Assembly: GCA_029964075.1 (NCBI GenBank)
Contig: CM057130.1
Location: 1,798,001-1,862,000, forward strand
Source of the DNA: Patiria pectinifera
Lineage: Eukaryota; Echinodermata; Asteroidea; Valvatida; Asterinidae
Direction of reading: 5' to 3'
Length of the DNA: 64,000 nucleotides
Shown: one piece after another, positions 36,701-48,440 of the stretch
How positions within the stretch are numbered: the first letter of the stretch is position 1
Layout: each line of letters begins with the position of its first letter
Position numbers and translations under genes: made by a program
The notes under the pieces: model-generated
Databases searched by the model: none
The model's input: only the letters and a program-made list of their open reading frames with translations
Told to the model about the DNA's origin: nothing

Positions 36701-39700
36701 TGCAAATGGTCTTCTTTTATTGTTTTCTTTGCAGGGGGTTTATTGCCATCATTTTTAAACAAAGTGAGCTCTTCAACAATAATTTTGTCAGTTACTTTTT
36801 GGATAGCTGCAAAAGATCATACGCTACTGTAAAAGTTTGTAACTTTTTTTCCTATTTTGGAACACGAGGAACCTTTTTACCAGTTATAGCTCTTTTCGTG
36901 TGGTTTAACAAAATATTACATTTTGCCCTTGTACATGTATGTACTTCCCAAAATAAGTGATAACAATCTACCTTTTTTTGGGTGGTTTTGTTAAGGTGTT
37001 CTCGCTGACAAAATAAAAAGAATTGACGAAACAATACGGCTTGGACCAGGCCTCAATCATCAGTTGAACTTTAAAATTGATGCTGACGAGTACCTTGACA
37101 AGATGGTGGACCAGTCGGCATTCAAAGTGTTTCTTCTCGGCCATGTTGATGTAAGTATAGAGTTATTAACATTTTCTTCTTTTTAGTACCTAACAAATCT
37201 TTCTTAATTCTGGAGTGTCTTTCTTTGATTGATTTTCTGACTGAAACCACGACGTCAATCCATCTTTGCTTCCAAGTGTTTGTCAGTAAGGAAGGGGTAG
37301 TGGGTCGAAAGGGGAATTCTTAAAAGGTAGATTTAGGGAAAGTGGTCATCCACCCATGTCTTCTGTCCTGGCATTGTTAAACATTTATGAAATGATGGAA
37401 ACATAATGATCTCCAAAGGTCTTTCCAGAAATGATGCAATACACTTTTGCAAATCTTAGTTCATTCATTAAGGCGTGTTGGTCTGTGTACTTGCTGACTT
37501 CTACACCTCAGCCACTTCTGCTCTTCTTGAAAAATCCAATGTTCAAGATTTGTTTAAGGCATGTACTTTAAAAGCACAGTGACTCATTTCCACCGTTTGA
37601 TCACAAATGATGATCATCTACATGTTCTTCCCTCTCTAGGAGACAGGACAGGCATTTGCAGAGGAGGAGGATTTCCGTCTGCGCACCCCGGACCTTGACG
37701 TCAAGCTGCTACGGCCCGCAGCCAGTGAGGTGAAGGTGGAAAAGGAGGTTGAAGTGGAGCTCAGTCTGCAGAACCCTCTGAAGAAGACGCTGACAAATTG
37801 TGAGATTAGCGTCGACGGTTCAGGACTGTTGGCTCCTCGTGTCATCAAACTCAGGTCAGTGCTTGCAGTTAAAAGTTGCTGTCCCCATGCTATATTTTGT
37901 TTTCACTCTTAAAAACAGATATTGTTTTTAAATTGCTATTTTTCTAGCAGTACAAATATTATTCACTTTTGAATGCATATCAAAAAAACAAAAATCTGCC
38001 CACGCTTAGTTAGGCCCCCCCCCCCAAAAAAAGTCTCCGGTTTCTGGTATGGAGCTTGCCCAAAAAGTTTTTTTTTTTACCTGTGTTTTTTGCTTCAAAT
38101 GTCGGCTGATGACTGCAAATGGTGCCCAACTAAACTTAGTGCAAATATTATGGGAGACCAGAGAGGCCACATAAAGCTTATTCTCGATCATCACCCCATC
38201 TAAAAACACGTTAAAATTGTGCAGCAGCAGGATTCCAGTCAAACCAGTGAGTTTGGCGGTTTTGAGACATCATCTTTCATTGAAAAACCTGGGCGAACCC
38301 AGTGCCGCCCAGGGTTGAGTTTTATATTTTTCATCCCCACGTCGTTTCACACTTGTTTCCTGCAAACCAACCTTATTTCGATTACTACTGTTTGGAACCC
38401 TGGCGAGAGTCCCAACCCTGGTCTGGAGCAGGGTTGAGTTCGACCCGGGGCCAAATCAATTTCAGGGTTGACGCAGAGTTGGCGTAGGGCTGAACATTTT
38501 TAAGTGTGAAACGCTGCATGTTTTCAACCCTACGTCAACCTGCGTCAACCCTGAGATGAGCCTTGTGTGAAAAGGCCTATAGAATGCTCAGGCGGTTTTG
38601 GGCACTACAATGAGTAATAGGCAGGATGGTTTCGGGCACTGGGGTGACTTAAAGGTTAAACTATAAACCAGGTCAATTAAAGGGAATATACATCATTTGC
38701 TTTTGCTGTAATTTTCAGAAATGGATGGAATTGGGGGGTTGGAAATATATAGCAAATATAGTTACACTGACTTTTTTGAGGTTTTGGGTTCGAAAATGCT
38801 ATAAAAACCAAGAAAAACAATCATTTTCCTATAGTCTGGTTCCCTGACTCCATATAAGAAGAAACAGAGCAGTTTACATACATTGGGGAATTGTAAGGTC
38901 AGGGAACCAGTCTAGCTGGCTCGTACCCGTTCATAGGTTTGTAATCGATTGCAAACAAGTGCGATGGTCAATTGGGGCCAGTACTTGAAAAAAAAGCCAG
39001 TTTTTTCCAACCCTCATCGGCCGATCAGCGTTGGAAATTGATACAAAAATATCACTTTTCTTGAAAATGACAGTATACCAGGTGCCATGATTTTACAGGA
39101 TGCTTTACACTGTCATTCACTAACAGTCCAGCAAGGTATTTCAAAATGATTTGGTAGTTTTATTTTTTGATGTTTGCAAATGTTGTATTTTCCCTTTAAA
39201 CAGTACCCCCTAAAGTAAACAAATTAATAACAGACAAACGGACAAACATTAAAAAAGTTACAAAATACATTTTTTTCCCCTACCTACCTACCAGGATAAC
39301 TTTTAGGGTGTTACAGCAGACACACAATATTTTGTTAGCCTTGTGGTGCTAAAGTTTCCATTATCTCCATGATCACCATTGAGCATGGAGTATCTATTGT
39401 ATACATGCCTGCAACTATTACATGTATATCAGTGTCAAACCAGGCACTTAATCTTTACTCAGATATGAAAGCAGTTATAGCTGTGTATCTTTCTTCTGCT
39501 GATTAGCCATACAATGGACTGCCCGCACAATATACCCCCACAAAGGTTACAGAGTGAGGGCAAGGCAGGACTTCTGAATGTAATAATAATATGCAGTTCA
39601 AATAAAGTGCATATAGCACCATTAGGCTGCTTTTTTCATGGGAATATCCGCTTTGATGCAGTATGCTTTCAGTTTACTCTGCATCATACGTGCTAGAAAC

Positions 39701-42300
39701 GCACATGCAGAGTGTACCATACATGGAGTTTCATGAAAAGTCACAAGGAGGCATCTTTGTTCCTGCACTGATTTCCAATCAATTCTGGCGATTCACAATG
39801 CAGTGTGCCACCAAGAGTTTGCCACGGAGAGTTCTTTTTGGAAAATTACGGTCGACAAAACATGGCCCATCTGAATGAGTGTCAGTAGACAACTTAAGTT
39901 ATTTTGTTATAGATTGGGGCATAGCGTTCTACTGCCTTAAAAAACCCACCATATTGTAACGAAATGTAATCAGCGCTCCATACTTTTTATATGTTTCGTT
40001 TGCCCGCCATAGCTTGTGCGCTATTTTTAGAATGGGGTATATAAGGCAGCGTTCGCGCGGATTCCAGCCAGACTGTTTTGGCGCACGGTAGAGTGGCAGA
40101 CTAAGAAAAGCTTCGTGGAGACAGACAGAGCGTTGTGTCGGGGAGTGACCGCAAATCTTATCGTGAGTGTTGAGCAGCTGTATTGTTAATGTTACACACT
40201 CCTTTTCTTTTATAAATAGTGGTGCAATTGTGGAATTGATCCTTGGGTTTACTTGACTAAGTGAAGCTTAATACTCGTTCGATTGAAGACAGCATATTTG
40301 GGTTTATTATTGTCACCTCTGTGCAGGAATTCTCCATTTGCTTTCGTAGACATACTTGGCAGATCTTTGTGAAGCACTTTTATTGTTGACTATCGATAAG
40401 AAAGTCTCTTTCCCTTCAGGAAATCCTTTCCCTTAAGGAAACCATTTCCCTTTAAGAAACTCATTTTCCCTTACGGAAACACTTTCCCTAAAGTAAATCC
40501 ATTCCCTTAAGAAACCTCCTTTCCCTTACGGAAACCCCTTCCCTTAAGTAAACCCTTTCCCTTGGGAGCCCATTTCCTAACGTATCAGGAGCGACAACTG
40601 CCTCGCGGGAGACGAAGGGTCGAGCTCATGAGGAGGATCGGCAATTGCCTTCGAGAGACCTCGGAGGGTCGTCTAGAAACTGGGGAAATCCCTTCCCTTA
40701 AGGAAATCCCTTCCCTTAAGGAAATCCCTTCCCTTAAGAAACCCCTTCCCTTAGGCCAAAAAAAAAAAGTCTCCGGTTTCTGGTATGGAGCTTGCCCCAA
40801 AAGTGGTGCGGCGACGCGGCTTTTTTTTTTTTTTTTACCTGTTTTTTTTTTTTTTTGGCTTCAAATGTCGGCTGATGACTGCAAATGGTGCCCGACTAAA
40901 CTTAGTGCAAATATATGTGAGTCCAGAGAGGCCACATAAATCTTATTCTCGATCATAACCCCTTCTAAAAACACGTTAAAATTGTGCAGCAGCAGAATTC
41001 CAGTCAAACCAGTGAGTTTGGCGGTTTTGAAACATCATCTTGTATTGAAAAAAAAAACTTTTTCATTTTGCCGACGCGCATGGCTACGGCGACGCGCGCG
41101 CATACCAGAAACCGGAGACTTTTTTTTTGGCCTTAAAGAAACCCTTTCCCTTAAAGAACTCCCTTTCCCTTAAGGAAAACCCTTTCCTTAAGGAAACCCC
41201 CTTCCTTGAGGAACCCATTTCTAAGGAATCCGGAATGACAACTGCCTCGCGGGAGACGAAGGGTCGAGCTCATCAGGAGGATCGGCATCTGCCTTCGGGA
41301 GACCTCGGAGGGTCGTCTGGAGCCTAGGAAACCCCCTTCCTTGAGAAACTCCCTTTCCCTTTAGGAAATCCTTTCCCTTAAGGAAACCCCCATCTTTTTA
41401 AGTACTTGCCTTTTGTTGAGGCATTTTTAGTAAAGGAACTGCAGTTGTTGCATGGCTGAATAAAGAGACTTCTTGAAGCTTTAGCTTGTGTGTCTGGGTC
41501 CCACTTATTGTCTGGTTGGGTAGATTTGTCGTTCGAACAATATAAGGGAAAAGTAGTTACGTGTGGCGACAGACAGTCTCCAAACGGATTATCGCCCGAG
41601 GACCATCTGGACTGCCGCTCGTCTGGAGGGTTCTCGAGACCGTCACTTCTCGAGAAAATCGAGATCCGCCACAATATTAATAAAAAGAAAAGAAAAGAGC
41701 AAACATATACTCGAATCATACGCTTATGAAACTACTGACCGGAAAAAAACTAACAATTTCAAGTGTCCCACTCTGCGAATTTGTCGAACATCTCCCACAA
41801 TGCACTTCGAAAAATGAACTCTTTGTGGCAAACTCTTGGTGGCGCACTACATTGTGAATCGCCCGAATTGGAATGGTTTATTTCAATCAGTGCTTACAAT
41901 GAGCACGTGGTAACTAATAGGTTCATGATTATATTCATAGCCTAGTATAGCACAATCTGTAGACTGTTCTGTTCATGTCTTTAACATACGCAGTGAAAGT
42001 TATATGCGACATTTGTAGAGGAAACACGTCAAATGAGAAAACGTAGAATTGTTATATTCTCATAATTACTTCATTGACCCACCTCCAAATCAGCCTGTTG
42101 ACACACCTCTTTTGTTGGTATATTAGGTAACTTTCCTAAACATATTGTTTCTTTACAACAGTAATTTGGCGGCGGGTGGAACACTCACTCAACCCGTCAA
42201 ATTCAAACCTCGGAAAGCTGGTGAGAGGACGCTGGTTGCCACCTTTGAATCGGATCAACTCTCCCAAGTGACTGGCGAACTGGATTTAAATGTCCTGTAG
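27517..42300 (+). CDS. Transglutaminase, copy 1; 13 coding exons, 750 aa, catalytically complete
   Basis: Exons: 27517-27711, 28183-28354, 28724-28915, 30129-30373, 31188-31349, 32229-32378, 32928-33090, 34133-34248, 34657-34783, 35493-35714, 36996-37150, 37640-37854, 42162-42300 (2253 bases, phases all agree). Order: N-terminal tail 1-65; transglutaminase N-domain (from VLSASL and [10 protein letters not shown]); papain-like core with triad Cys336 (YGQCWVF), His395 ([10 protein letters not shown]), Asp418 ([11 protein letters not shown]), spaced 59 and 23 as in factor XIII-A; two C-terminal beta-barrels (about 508-750). It should form Ca-dependent glutamyl-lysyl crosslinks. There is no secretion signal; the start MGTAAS fits N-myristoylation (Gly2, Ser6), suggesting membrane attachment as in insect transglutaminases and, by a different lipid, TGM1. 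Polyadenylation signal at 42389. Family certain; subtype uncertain. Confidence 0.93.
29080..29230. repeat. Fragment of the hAT-like element seen complete at 57348
   Basis: Shared phrases are GGTCAGAAAT, CTCAGATCGCACCA, GGGCCCTTAAGTGGGCT and CGCGCTGGCATTA, ending near CGCCCCTGCC. It lies in intron 3 of copy 1. Confidence 0.55.
29612..29878 (-). repeat. tRNA-derived SINE, minus orientation
   Basis: Read on the minus strand it gives box A TGGTCCAGTGG and box B GGTTTGAACCC in tRNA-like spacing. A body containing AAGACACTTAACTACAATTG and a tail follow. Intron 3 of transglutaminase copy 1. Confidence 0.7.
32229..33090 (+). CDS. Transglutaminase copy 1, exons 6-7 (Cys, His and Asp of the active site)
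   Basis: Exon 6 (32229-32378) holds the nucleophile in [11 protein letters not shown] and the conserved [14 protein letters not shown] stretch. Exon 7 (32928-33090) holds [10 protein letters not shown] and [17 protein letters not shown]. The intron between them (550 bases) is the site where copy 2 has acquired foreign sequence. Confidence 0.93.
33500..34110 (+). repeat. 160 bp tandem repeat (about 3.7 units) with a hairpin core, intron 7
   Basis: Units begin at about 33508, 33671, 33826 and 33986 (GTCCCTTTAGCTTGTGTACT). Each contains GTGGGCCCTTAACCCTCCAA followed by GGGTTGAGGGCCCAC, which folds on itself. The last unit is diverged. The repeat ends about 30 bases before exon 8. Confidence 0.85.
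34911..35207 (+). repeat. tRNA-derived SINE flanked by a 57 bp direct repeat
   Basis: Box A TGGTCGAGTGG (34990-35000) and a perfect box B GGTTCGAGTCC (35034-35044). The anticodon arm does not form a proper loop with T33, so it is not a functional tRNA. The phrase ATTCATCTTATGAATAGTTT is found before (34911) and after (35149) the tRNA-like part, showing a tandem or rearranged copy. Intron 9. Confidence 0.7.
35966..36350. mobile_element. AGGCC-terminal inverted-repeat element, copy 1 (complete)
   Basis: Left end AGGCCCCCCCCAAAAAAGTC then TCCGGTTTCTGGTAT; right end ATACCAGAAACTGGAGAC then TTTTTTGGGGGGGCCT. Flanks TTA/TAA. The interior phrase CAGTCATCAGCCGACATTTG recurs in copies at 38012 and 40753. 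Intron 10. Confidence 0.8.
36390..36840. mobile_element. GTCCATCATTTG-family element, degraded copy in intron 10
   Basis: It shares GAAGCAACACAAGTGCTCAA, CCGAGAAAACAATATTCTAG and GGATAGCTGCAAAAGATCAT with the copy at 18527. The terminal repeats are decayed. Confidence 0.55.
38012..38286. mobile_element. AGGCC-terminal element, copy 2 (right end missing)
   Basis: The left end TAGGCCCCCC and the interior match copy 1 in inverse order. Homology stops at CATCTTTCATTGAAAAACC, where a different repeat (GTTGACGCAGAGTTGGCG and similar GTTGACG phrases, to about 38590) begins. Intron 12. Confidence 0.65.
38687..39199. mobile_element. TTAA-flanked inverted-repeat element, copy in intron 12
   Basis: Left end TTAAAGGGAATATACATCAT, right end GCAAATGTTGTATTTTCCC then TTTAA. 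The central palindrome and AACCAG phrases match the copy at 17249-17777, in reverse orientation. Confidence 0.7.
40400..41395 (+). repeat. CCCTTAAGGAAACC tandem repeats with a duplicated spacer
   Basis: Many degenerate units of TTTCCCTTAAGGAAACC lie at 40410-40560, 40680-40750, 41133-41220 and 41325-41395. A spacer with GCGACAACTGCCTCGCGGGA and GATCGGCANNTGCCTTCG occurs twice (40590-40680 and 41235-41320). Confidence 0.8.
40753..41133. mobile_element. AGGCC-terminal element, copy 3 (complete)
   Basis: Left end AGGCCAAAAAAAAAAAGTCT, right end GGAGACTTTTTTTTTGGCCT, with TTA flanks. It is inserted in the CCCTTAAGGAAACC repeat array of the candidate LTR, so it is younger than that LTR. Confidence 0.8.
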
Positions 42301-42388
42301 TCTGAATTTTAACCTGATCTAAAACTGGTATAATCTCCACCTTACTGAGTAAAAGTCTTTTGAAGTGGACTTAACAGTGTGAAAGCGA

Positions 42389-42394
42389 AATAAA
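42389..42394 (+). terminator. Polyadenylation signal of transglutaminase copy 1
   Basis: AATAAA lies 89 bases after the TAG stop and is preserved at the same place in the relic 3' UTR at 25555. Confidence 0.6.
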
Positions 42395-42883
42395 TGTGAA
42401 ATTCCCAGTTGAAATTTTCTATGTGTGGTAGAATTTAAACATGTTAAAGAGTGAGGACTCAGTGGAAACACACCAGTTAAAAAAAACCCTGGCAACATGT
42501 ACAAATTTTTCACCGGTAACTGGCCAACAATCAGACAAAACAAATTATTGTTTAAGCTCTTTGTGAAGAAAGGATACAACATTGCTTCCCTTTGTAAGGT
42601 ACGGTGCAATGATTTTTCAAAAGAAATTTGTATTGTCTGATTGTTGGCCAATACTGTACACCTTAAGGGAGTCTACCAGTGTACAGAGTTTTTTTTTTAA
42701 GCAGGCCTTTCTTAATTCATAGGTAATGTTTCTTAATGGCTGGGTTTATAATGTATTATTTAAGGTATTGATCTATACCTTTTTAAGCAGGCTTTTTTAA
42801 TTCATAGGTAATGTTTTTTTAATGGCTAATTTTTCCTTGCTGGGCTTATAATGTACTTATGTGCGTTGATCTATGCGTTCACT

Positions 42884-43520
42884 TTTTATGTGTTGGGCCT
42901 CAGCCCAACACCTATTGTTATTGTATGAATTTACTATTCTCAGCCCAACACCTATTGTTATTGTAAGAATTTACTATAATTAGGTGTTTGGCTTTTAGCC
43001 CAACATCTATTGTTTTTGTAAGGGTTTACTATTTTTTTTTTTTTTATTCAAGATTCTTCTCCGGAACTGTTTGTCAAAATGAAAACATATATTAACTTCA
43101 ATTGTCAATACATGAATGCACAACCCACTGCAGATGTGCTTTTTTGCAATTACGTCATCATGACGTCATCATGGGTCACGTGACGTCACTTCAAAAAATA
43201 ATAAATTTAATCTTTGAAATTCAATATAAAATCAACCGTCAGAGACCGAAATTTGAATTTTGCGGGAATCTACATGATACACGATCTTCAATTTATCTTG
43301 TGCGTGTAAAATCACGTGACCCTTCCTTCCGGTCGAAACCGGAAGTGCCTAATAATTTGAAAGTGGAAAAAGATATGAACTTGCTTTTAACGATGTAAGT
43401 CTGTGGGTGGGTGGAACTTTTCAAAAAATGATCGTACCGCTAGAGACCATATAAACGACGTTGGAGTCAGAATAAATAAATGTAACAAAAAGAGGGCGCT
43501 CTTTCATCTAACCGACTTTT
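42884..43520 (+). repeat. Isolated Helitron-like module (left part)
   Basis: GTGTTGGGCCTCAGCCCAAC (hairpin) and two decayed copies are followed by the module seen in the 48.5-54.5 kb array: ATGAACTTCAATTGTCAATA-like sequence, ATCATGACGTCATCATGGGT, TCACGTGAC at 43312, and CTTCCGGTCGAAACCGGAAG at 43326-43345. It has no hairpin-CTAG end. Confidence 0.65.
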
Positions 43521-43759
43521 TTGGGGAAAAAACGGTTATTTCCATAAATCATTGCGAAATATAGGCATTGCGAAACAGGAAATAACTTGCATTACTTTTG
43601 TGGACTTAACAACTCTCTTGAAAATTGTAATTAAAAGTTACAATATTGAAGGTGCAGTTCGATCGGCAAGACAGAAGTTCGGAGGACTGTTTTTCAGCAA
43701 ATTATAGTGAGTATAGAAGCTGACGTACAATATTTTCGCTACACAATTTTCGCTAACTT

Positions 43760-46100
43760 TTAGTCATATTTGCGCACGTTTAGATTTTGAATGATGACAA
43801 ATATAGTATAGGCCTACACGTTGCATCGTGGCTGTGTATAACAAACCAGGCAATTTGTGCACGAACCTATGGGACTGTGCACCAGTTGAAACTTTTATAC
43901 GATTCCTCCTCATTGCATAACGAATTTGAGTGATCGTCTTTTCTACATATTCGTACATTATTGCATGTGTATAACTTAACACTAAACATAGTTGTTAGTG
44001 TTACGCCCCAACTTAAATTGACCATGCTCCCAGCTTTGGTTGGGATCGTCCGAACCGTGTGTTTCAGTTCAGTTGAGACACTTTCGATAGGATGAAACAT
44101 GCAAAACTATAGTTAGGCCAGCTTGACGCTCTATGATAGCTGACAAAATTCTCCACACATTTCACGAGGCAAATGCAAGGTTCTCAGCACTTCATCATTC
44201 AAGTTGAGGTCTCAATTCAATTTTTAAATGTAACTTTTCTTCAAAATTTTGCACCTGAAAAGCAAAATTATTAGATTTGAATCCTAAGACTAGACAGGTA
44301 CATGTCCAACTGTTTGAAGAGACTGAGCCCATCAGTAGTCTGGGGGCATGCCTGATGGAGAAAATATGCCACAGAGATTAGGAACTACATGTTTCTTTTG
44401 ACACAGTTGATTGATGCAGTATTAAAACATGGCTGAAGGAAGCAGATGCTACAAATCTAGAACACATAAAGCAGATGATCCTTTTTTCTCGGAAAGTGTG
44501 CTTCATTTATTCAACCTTTTATTTTTCAAACTAACAACAAAACACAATATATTCTCATGCCAGATTAAATTCACAACGTTAACCACAACTTCATGAACAA
44601 TGTTTGCGTTCTTGATGCAGTAATTAGTGTTACATTAGCTGCTGAATGGAAAACCTCACTTTTCGCGCTATTTTGCAATGCTCTTTATGTTGACGTAGGA
44701 ATGTGACATTCATTGTACACACATGGAGTAAAAACTCACAATTTTATTTCATAATCTGAGAGATTATTCGTGTAGGCACACCAAATTTTTGTAGATGTTT
44801 CAGTCGAACACTAATTAGCCGCTATTATTAGCCCATTATATAACCTTGTTTTCACTGCATTATATAATGTGTTTTTCTCGGCTGTGTGTGCCAACTGGCA
44901 CCTTTAAAAGCACGTGTACTACACAGATCAGAAACTCATGATTTTATTTCTTTAAAGGAAACTACCATCTGCAAGACAATAATTACCATCATTTGTAGGA
45001 TTAATTCTTTCCTTTTCCTTTGAGTATCCGAATCTAAACTTAGAGTGATTTTCAAACAACGGTGTCTCGTCCCCTTCATGCATTCAGAAGCCACAATTAA
45101 TGACTAAAACGCCTTCCCCAATCCGATTTCTGGCTCCGCCCCGGCTGTAGCACATTGTAACTAAAAAGTAATTACCAGCGTCATTGCAATATGTATCAAA
45201 ATGTATGATGGCTTTCATGCAGTGAACGGAACGGACGCAGGTATCACATGTACTGTGTATACACACCGTACTTAAACATCCGCCATTGAACTCCATGTAT
45301 ATACATGTATAACCCTGCTACACACTCCTCCTAGCCTCTTTGTAGCAGACACGTCGTGCGCCAAACTTGTTTTTGCTTTGCTAAAATTCAACACTCGACA
45401 CCAGCTTTAGGCGCATTATGTAGCAACCTATGGCAAGCTTGTGATGTTGATCTTTTCTTATGGTCATTTGCATAATAAGTGCGTTGGAATTTCATAAAGG
45501 TGCGTTATCAAAGCCTCAAACCCAAGGCCACAGGCAGAGCTCTAGTTCATAGCAAAGATCTTATAGCGCCGAAGGCGCAAGATGGGGAACTCCATAGAAA
45601 TTGCGAAATCGCCATGGACGCCATTCGAGCCAGCAAACCATTGTGAAAGCCATTGTTTCACAATGGTTTGCTTCGAGTAAGCATACCATTGTGCAAATAA
45701 TGGTTTGCACAATGGTTTGCTTGCTCGAATGGCGTCCATGGCGATTTCGCAATTTCTATGGAGTTCCCCATCTTGCGCCTTCGGCGCTATAACATCTTTG
45801 GTTCATAGCTATGCAGCAGTGGCTTGCAAGGACCTGTTTAAACCCTGTGAACCAATATTTTGTGTTCTTCTTGATCAATTTCGTTACTTCCCGGTCATAA
45901 AGTCTGAATCAGAGTCCGAGTATACCAAGTGCGAGTCTGTGTGCCCTATATCTGAGTCTCAGTCTGAGTAAAAGGTTGCAAGTTTTGATGGAGAGAAAAA
46001 TATATATAGATGTCATGTGATTTGGCTTGTATTATGAAATCATGTACAGACCCGAATGTTGTATCCTGATGTTATCGTCTCAAAATCCATTAATTTACAT
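43760..46100. repeat. 2.3 kb duplication, first copy
   Basis: Matches 46100-48440 at an offset of about 2344 near the left side (for example GTGCACGAACCTATGGGACT and GTGCACAAACCTTTAGGACT). Divergence is moderate. No coding. Contains the inserted foldback element at 45554. Confidence 0.75.
45554..45801. mobile_element. 248 bp foldback element with 8 bp target duplication
   Basis: Arms of about 75 bases run from AAAGATCTTATAGCGCCGAA to CATTCGAGC and back, nearly perfect. The middle has inverted copies of AAACCATTGT. TTCATAGC is repeated on both sides (45546-45553 and 45802-45809). The paralogous site near 48090 is empty and has TTCATAGC once. An 8 bp duplication is typical of hAT elements. Confidence 0.88.
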
Positions 46101-48440
46101 CGTGAACCCAACTATTGCAGCCTTTATTGACTAAATGTTCCATACAATTTGGGAAATCGGTTATATTTTGGTATGTCAATTATAGCAAACCAGGCAATTT
46201 GTGCACAAACCTTTAGGACTGTGAACCAGTTAAAATGTTCATGTGATTCCTCCTCATTGCATAAAGAATTGATCGAGCGATCATCTTGTCTTCATGTTCG
46301 TAGATTATTGCATGTGAATAAATAGCCGTTAATGTTGCGCCCAAACTTGACCATGCATGCTCCCAACATTGTCTGGGACCGTCCAAACCATGTGTTCCAG
46401 TCCAGTTGAGACACTTTTTGGGCCCATATGGCCGTGAGTGCCGAAAACATAAAAAACTAAAGTTAGCCCAGCTTGACTCACTCTTAATAGCTGACAAAAT
46501 TCTCCAAACATTTCACGAGGCAAATGCAAGGTCCTCAGTGTTTCACCATTCAAGTTTGAGGTCTCAATTTATTTTATTAAATGACACTTTTCTTCAAAAG
46601 TTTGCACCTGAAAAGCAAAATGATTAGATTTGAAACCTAAGACTAGACTGGTACACGTCCTACTGTTTGAAGAGACTGACCCCATCAGTGGTCTGGTGGC
46701 ATGACTGATGGAGAACATGTGCCACAGAGATTAGGAACTACACGTTCATGTTTATTTTGACACAGTTTATTGATGCCATATTAAAACCTGTCCGAAGTAA
46801 GAAGAATTGACAAATCTAGAACACATACGGCAAAAGACGATCTTTTATTTTCTCTCGGAAAGTATGCTTCATTTATTCAACCGTATTTTTCAAGTTTAAC
46901 AACAGAACACAATACTTTTTCCATGCCAGATTAAAACTCACAACGGTAGCCACAGCTTTATAAACAATTATTGTGTTGTTGATGCGGTAATTAGTGCTAC
47001 CATACTATTCCATACAAGGCCACCACAAATCTGGTGAAGAGACACTATTTTAGGAGTGCAATTTTTTTTTGATAATACTATAACCTTTTCTCTCATGGCC
47101 CATAGACTTTGTGCAGGAGGTCTGAGTGGCGGCCTTGTATGGAATTCTTTCCGCTACCATAAGCTGCTGAATGGAAATCCTCACTTTTCGCACTATTTCG
47201 CAACACATTTATAGAGATATTGACATGGGAATGTGACATTCAGTGTACACACACATGGAGTCAAAACACACAAGTTTAGTGCATAATCTAAGAGATCATT
47301 CGTCTAGGCACACCGCATTTTAGTAGAGGTTTCAGTCGAACACTAATTAGTCGCTATTATTAGCCCATTATATAACCTTGTTTTCATCTGCACTATATAA
47401 TTTGTTATTTTTGGATGCGGGACCACTGCCTCTTTAAAAGAGCGTGTACGTAGGTCGAAAACTCATGATTGTATTACCTTAAAAGAAACAACCATCTGCA
47501 AGAAAATAATAACAATCATTTGTAGGATTTATTCTTTCCTTTTCCTTGAGTATCTCAATCTAAACTTGGAGTGATTTTCACACAACGGTGTCTGTCCCCT
47601 TGATGCACTCTTTCAAAAAATTCAGACGCCACAATTAATGACTAAAACGTATGCCCCCATCTGATTTGTGGCTCCGTCCCTGCTGTAGCACATTGTAACT
47701 AAAAAGTAACGAACAGCGTCATTGCAATGTATCAAAATGTATTTTATTTTACAAAATGGCGTCCATGCAGTGAATGGAACGGACGCAGGTATCACAGGTA
47801 CTGTGTATACCACCGTACTTAAACATCCGCCATTGAACTCCATGTATTTACATGTTTAACCCTGCTACCCACTCCTAGTGCCTTTGTTGCAGACACGTCG
47901 TTCGCCAAACTTGTTTTGCTTTGCTAAAATTCGACACCGGCTTTAGGCGCATGCTTGTGCAGCAACCAATGATACGCTTGTGACATTGATCTTTTCTTAA
48001 GGCAATTTGCATAATAACTTCGTTTGTATTCCATAAAGGTGCTTTATCAAAGCCCCAAACCGAAGGCCACAGGCAGAATTCTAGTTCATAGCTATACAGC
48101 AGGTGGCTTGCAAGGATCCCATTTTAACCGCATGAGCCTTTCCTTCTGTTTTCTTGATTAATTAAAATCAACTTCGTTGAGTCCCAGTCCTAATGTCTTT
48201 GTCGAAGTCCAAGTATACCAAGGACGAGTCTGTGTGTCCTATATCCGAGTCTCAATCTAAGTAGGAGGTTGAATTTTGATTGAGAAAAAAAAAGTATGTT
48301 GATGTGATGTGATTTGCCATGCGCATGCCTGTATCGAGACCTCATACAAACAGACCCGAATGTTGTATCCAGAATCCAGATGCTATCATCTCAGACTCCA
48401 TTGACTGATATCGTGAGCCCCATGGAAAATGTTGGAGCCA
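46100..48440. repeat. 2.3 kb duplication, second copy
   Basis: Second copy of 43760-46100. It lacks the foldback at 45554 but carries a 148 bp insertion at 47005. Confidence 0.75.
47005..47152. mobile_element. 148 bp MITE with 9 bp (or 8 bp) target duplication
   Basis: ATTCCATACAAGGCCACCAC near the left end is inverted as GGCGGCCTTGTATGGAATTC near the right. GCTACCATA flanks it at 46996-47004 and 47153-47161. The paralogous site in the first 2.3 kb copy (about 44630) lacks the insertion. Confidence 0.85.

Larger units (their letters stand above)
39953..41563 (+). mobile_element. Candidate LTR (solo or 5' remnant) of a Gypsy-type retrotransposon
   Basis: It starts TGTAACGAAATG, a common Gypsy-LTR opening. 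TATATAAG at 40038-40045, a GC-rich start region, AATAAA at 41459-41464 and a TGTCTGGGTCCCAC tail follow, in the order expected for U3-R-U5. Directly after comes TGGCGACAGACAG (41564), a plausible primer-binding site. No gag or pol frames follow. The LTR carries CCCTTAAGGAAAC repeats and an inserted AGGCC element. Intron 12. Confidence 0.45.

Noticed and set aside
45561-45792. Nearly the same 63-codon frame on both strands
   Set aside because: Produced by the arms of the foldback element at 45554-45801.
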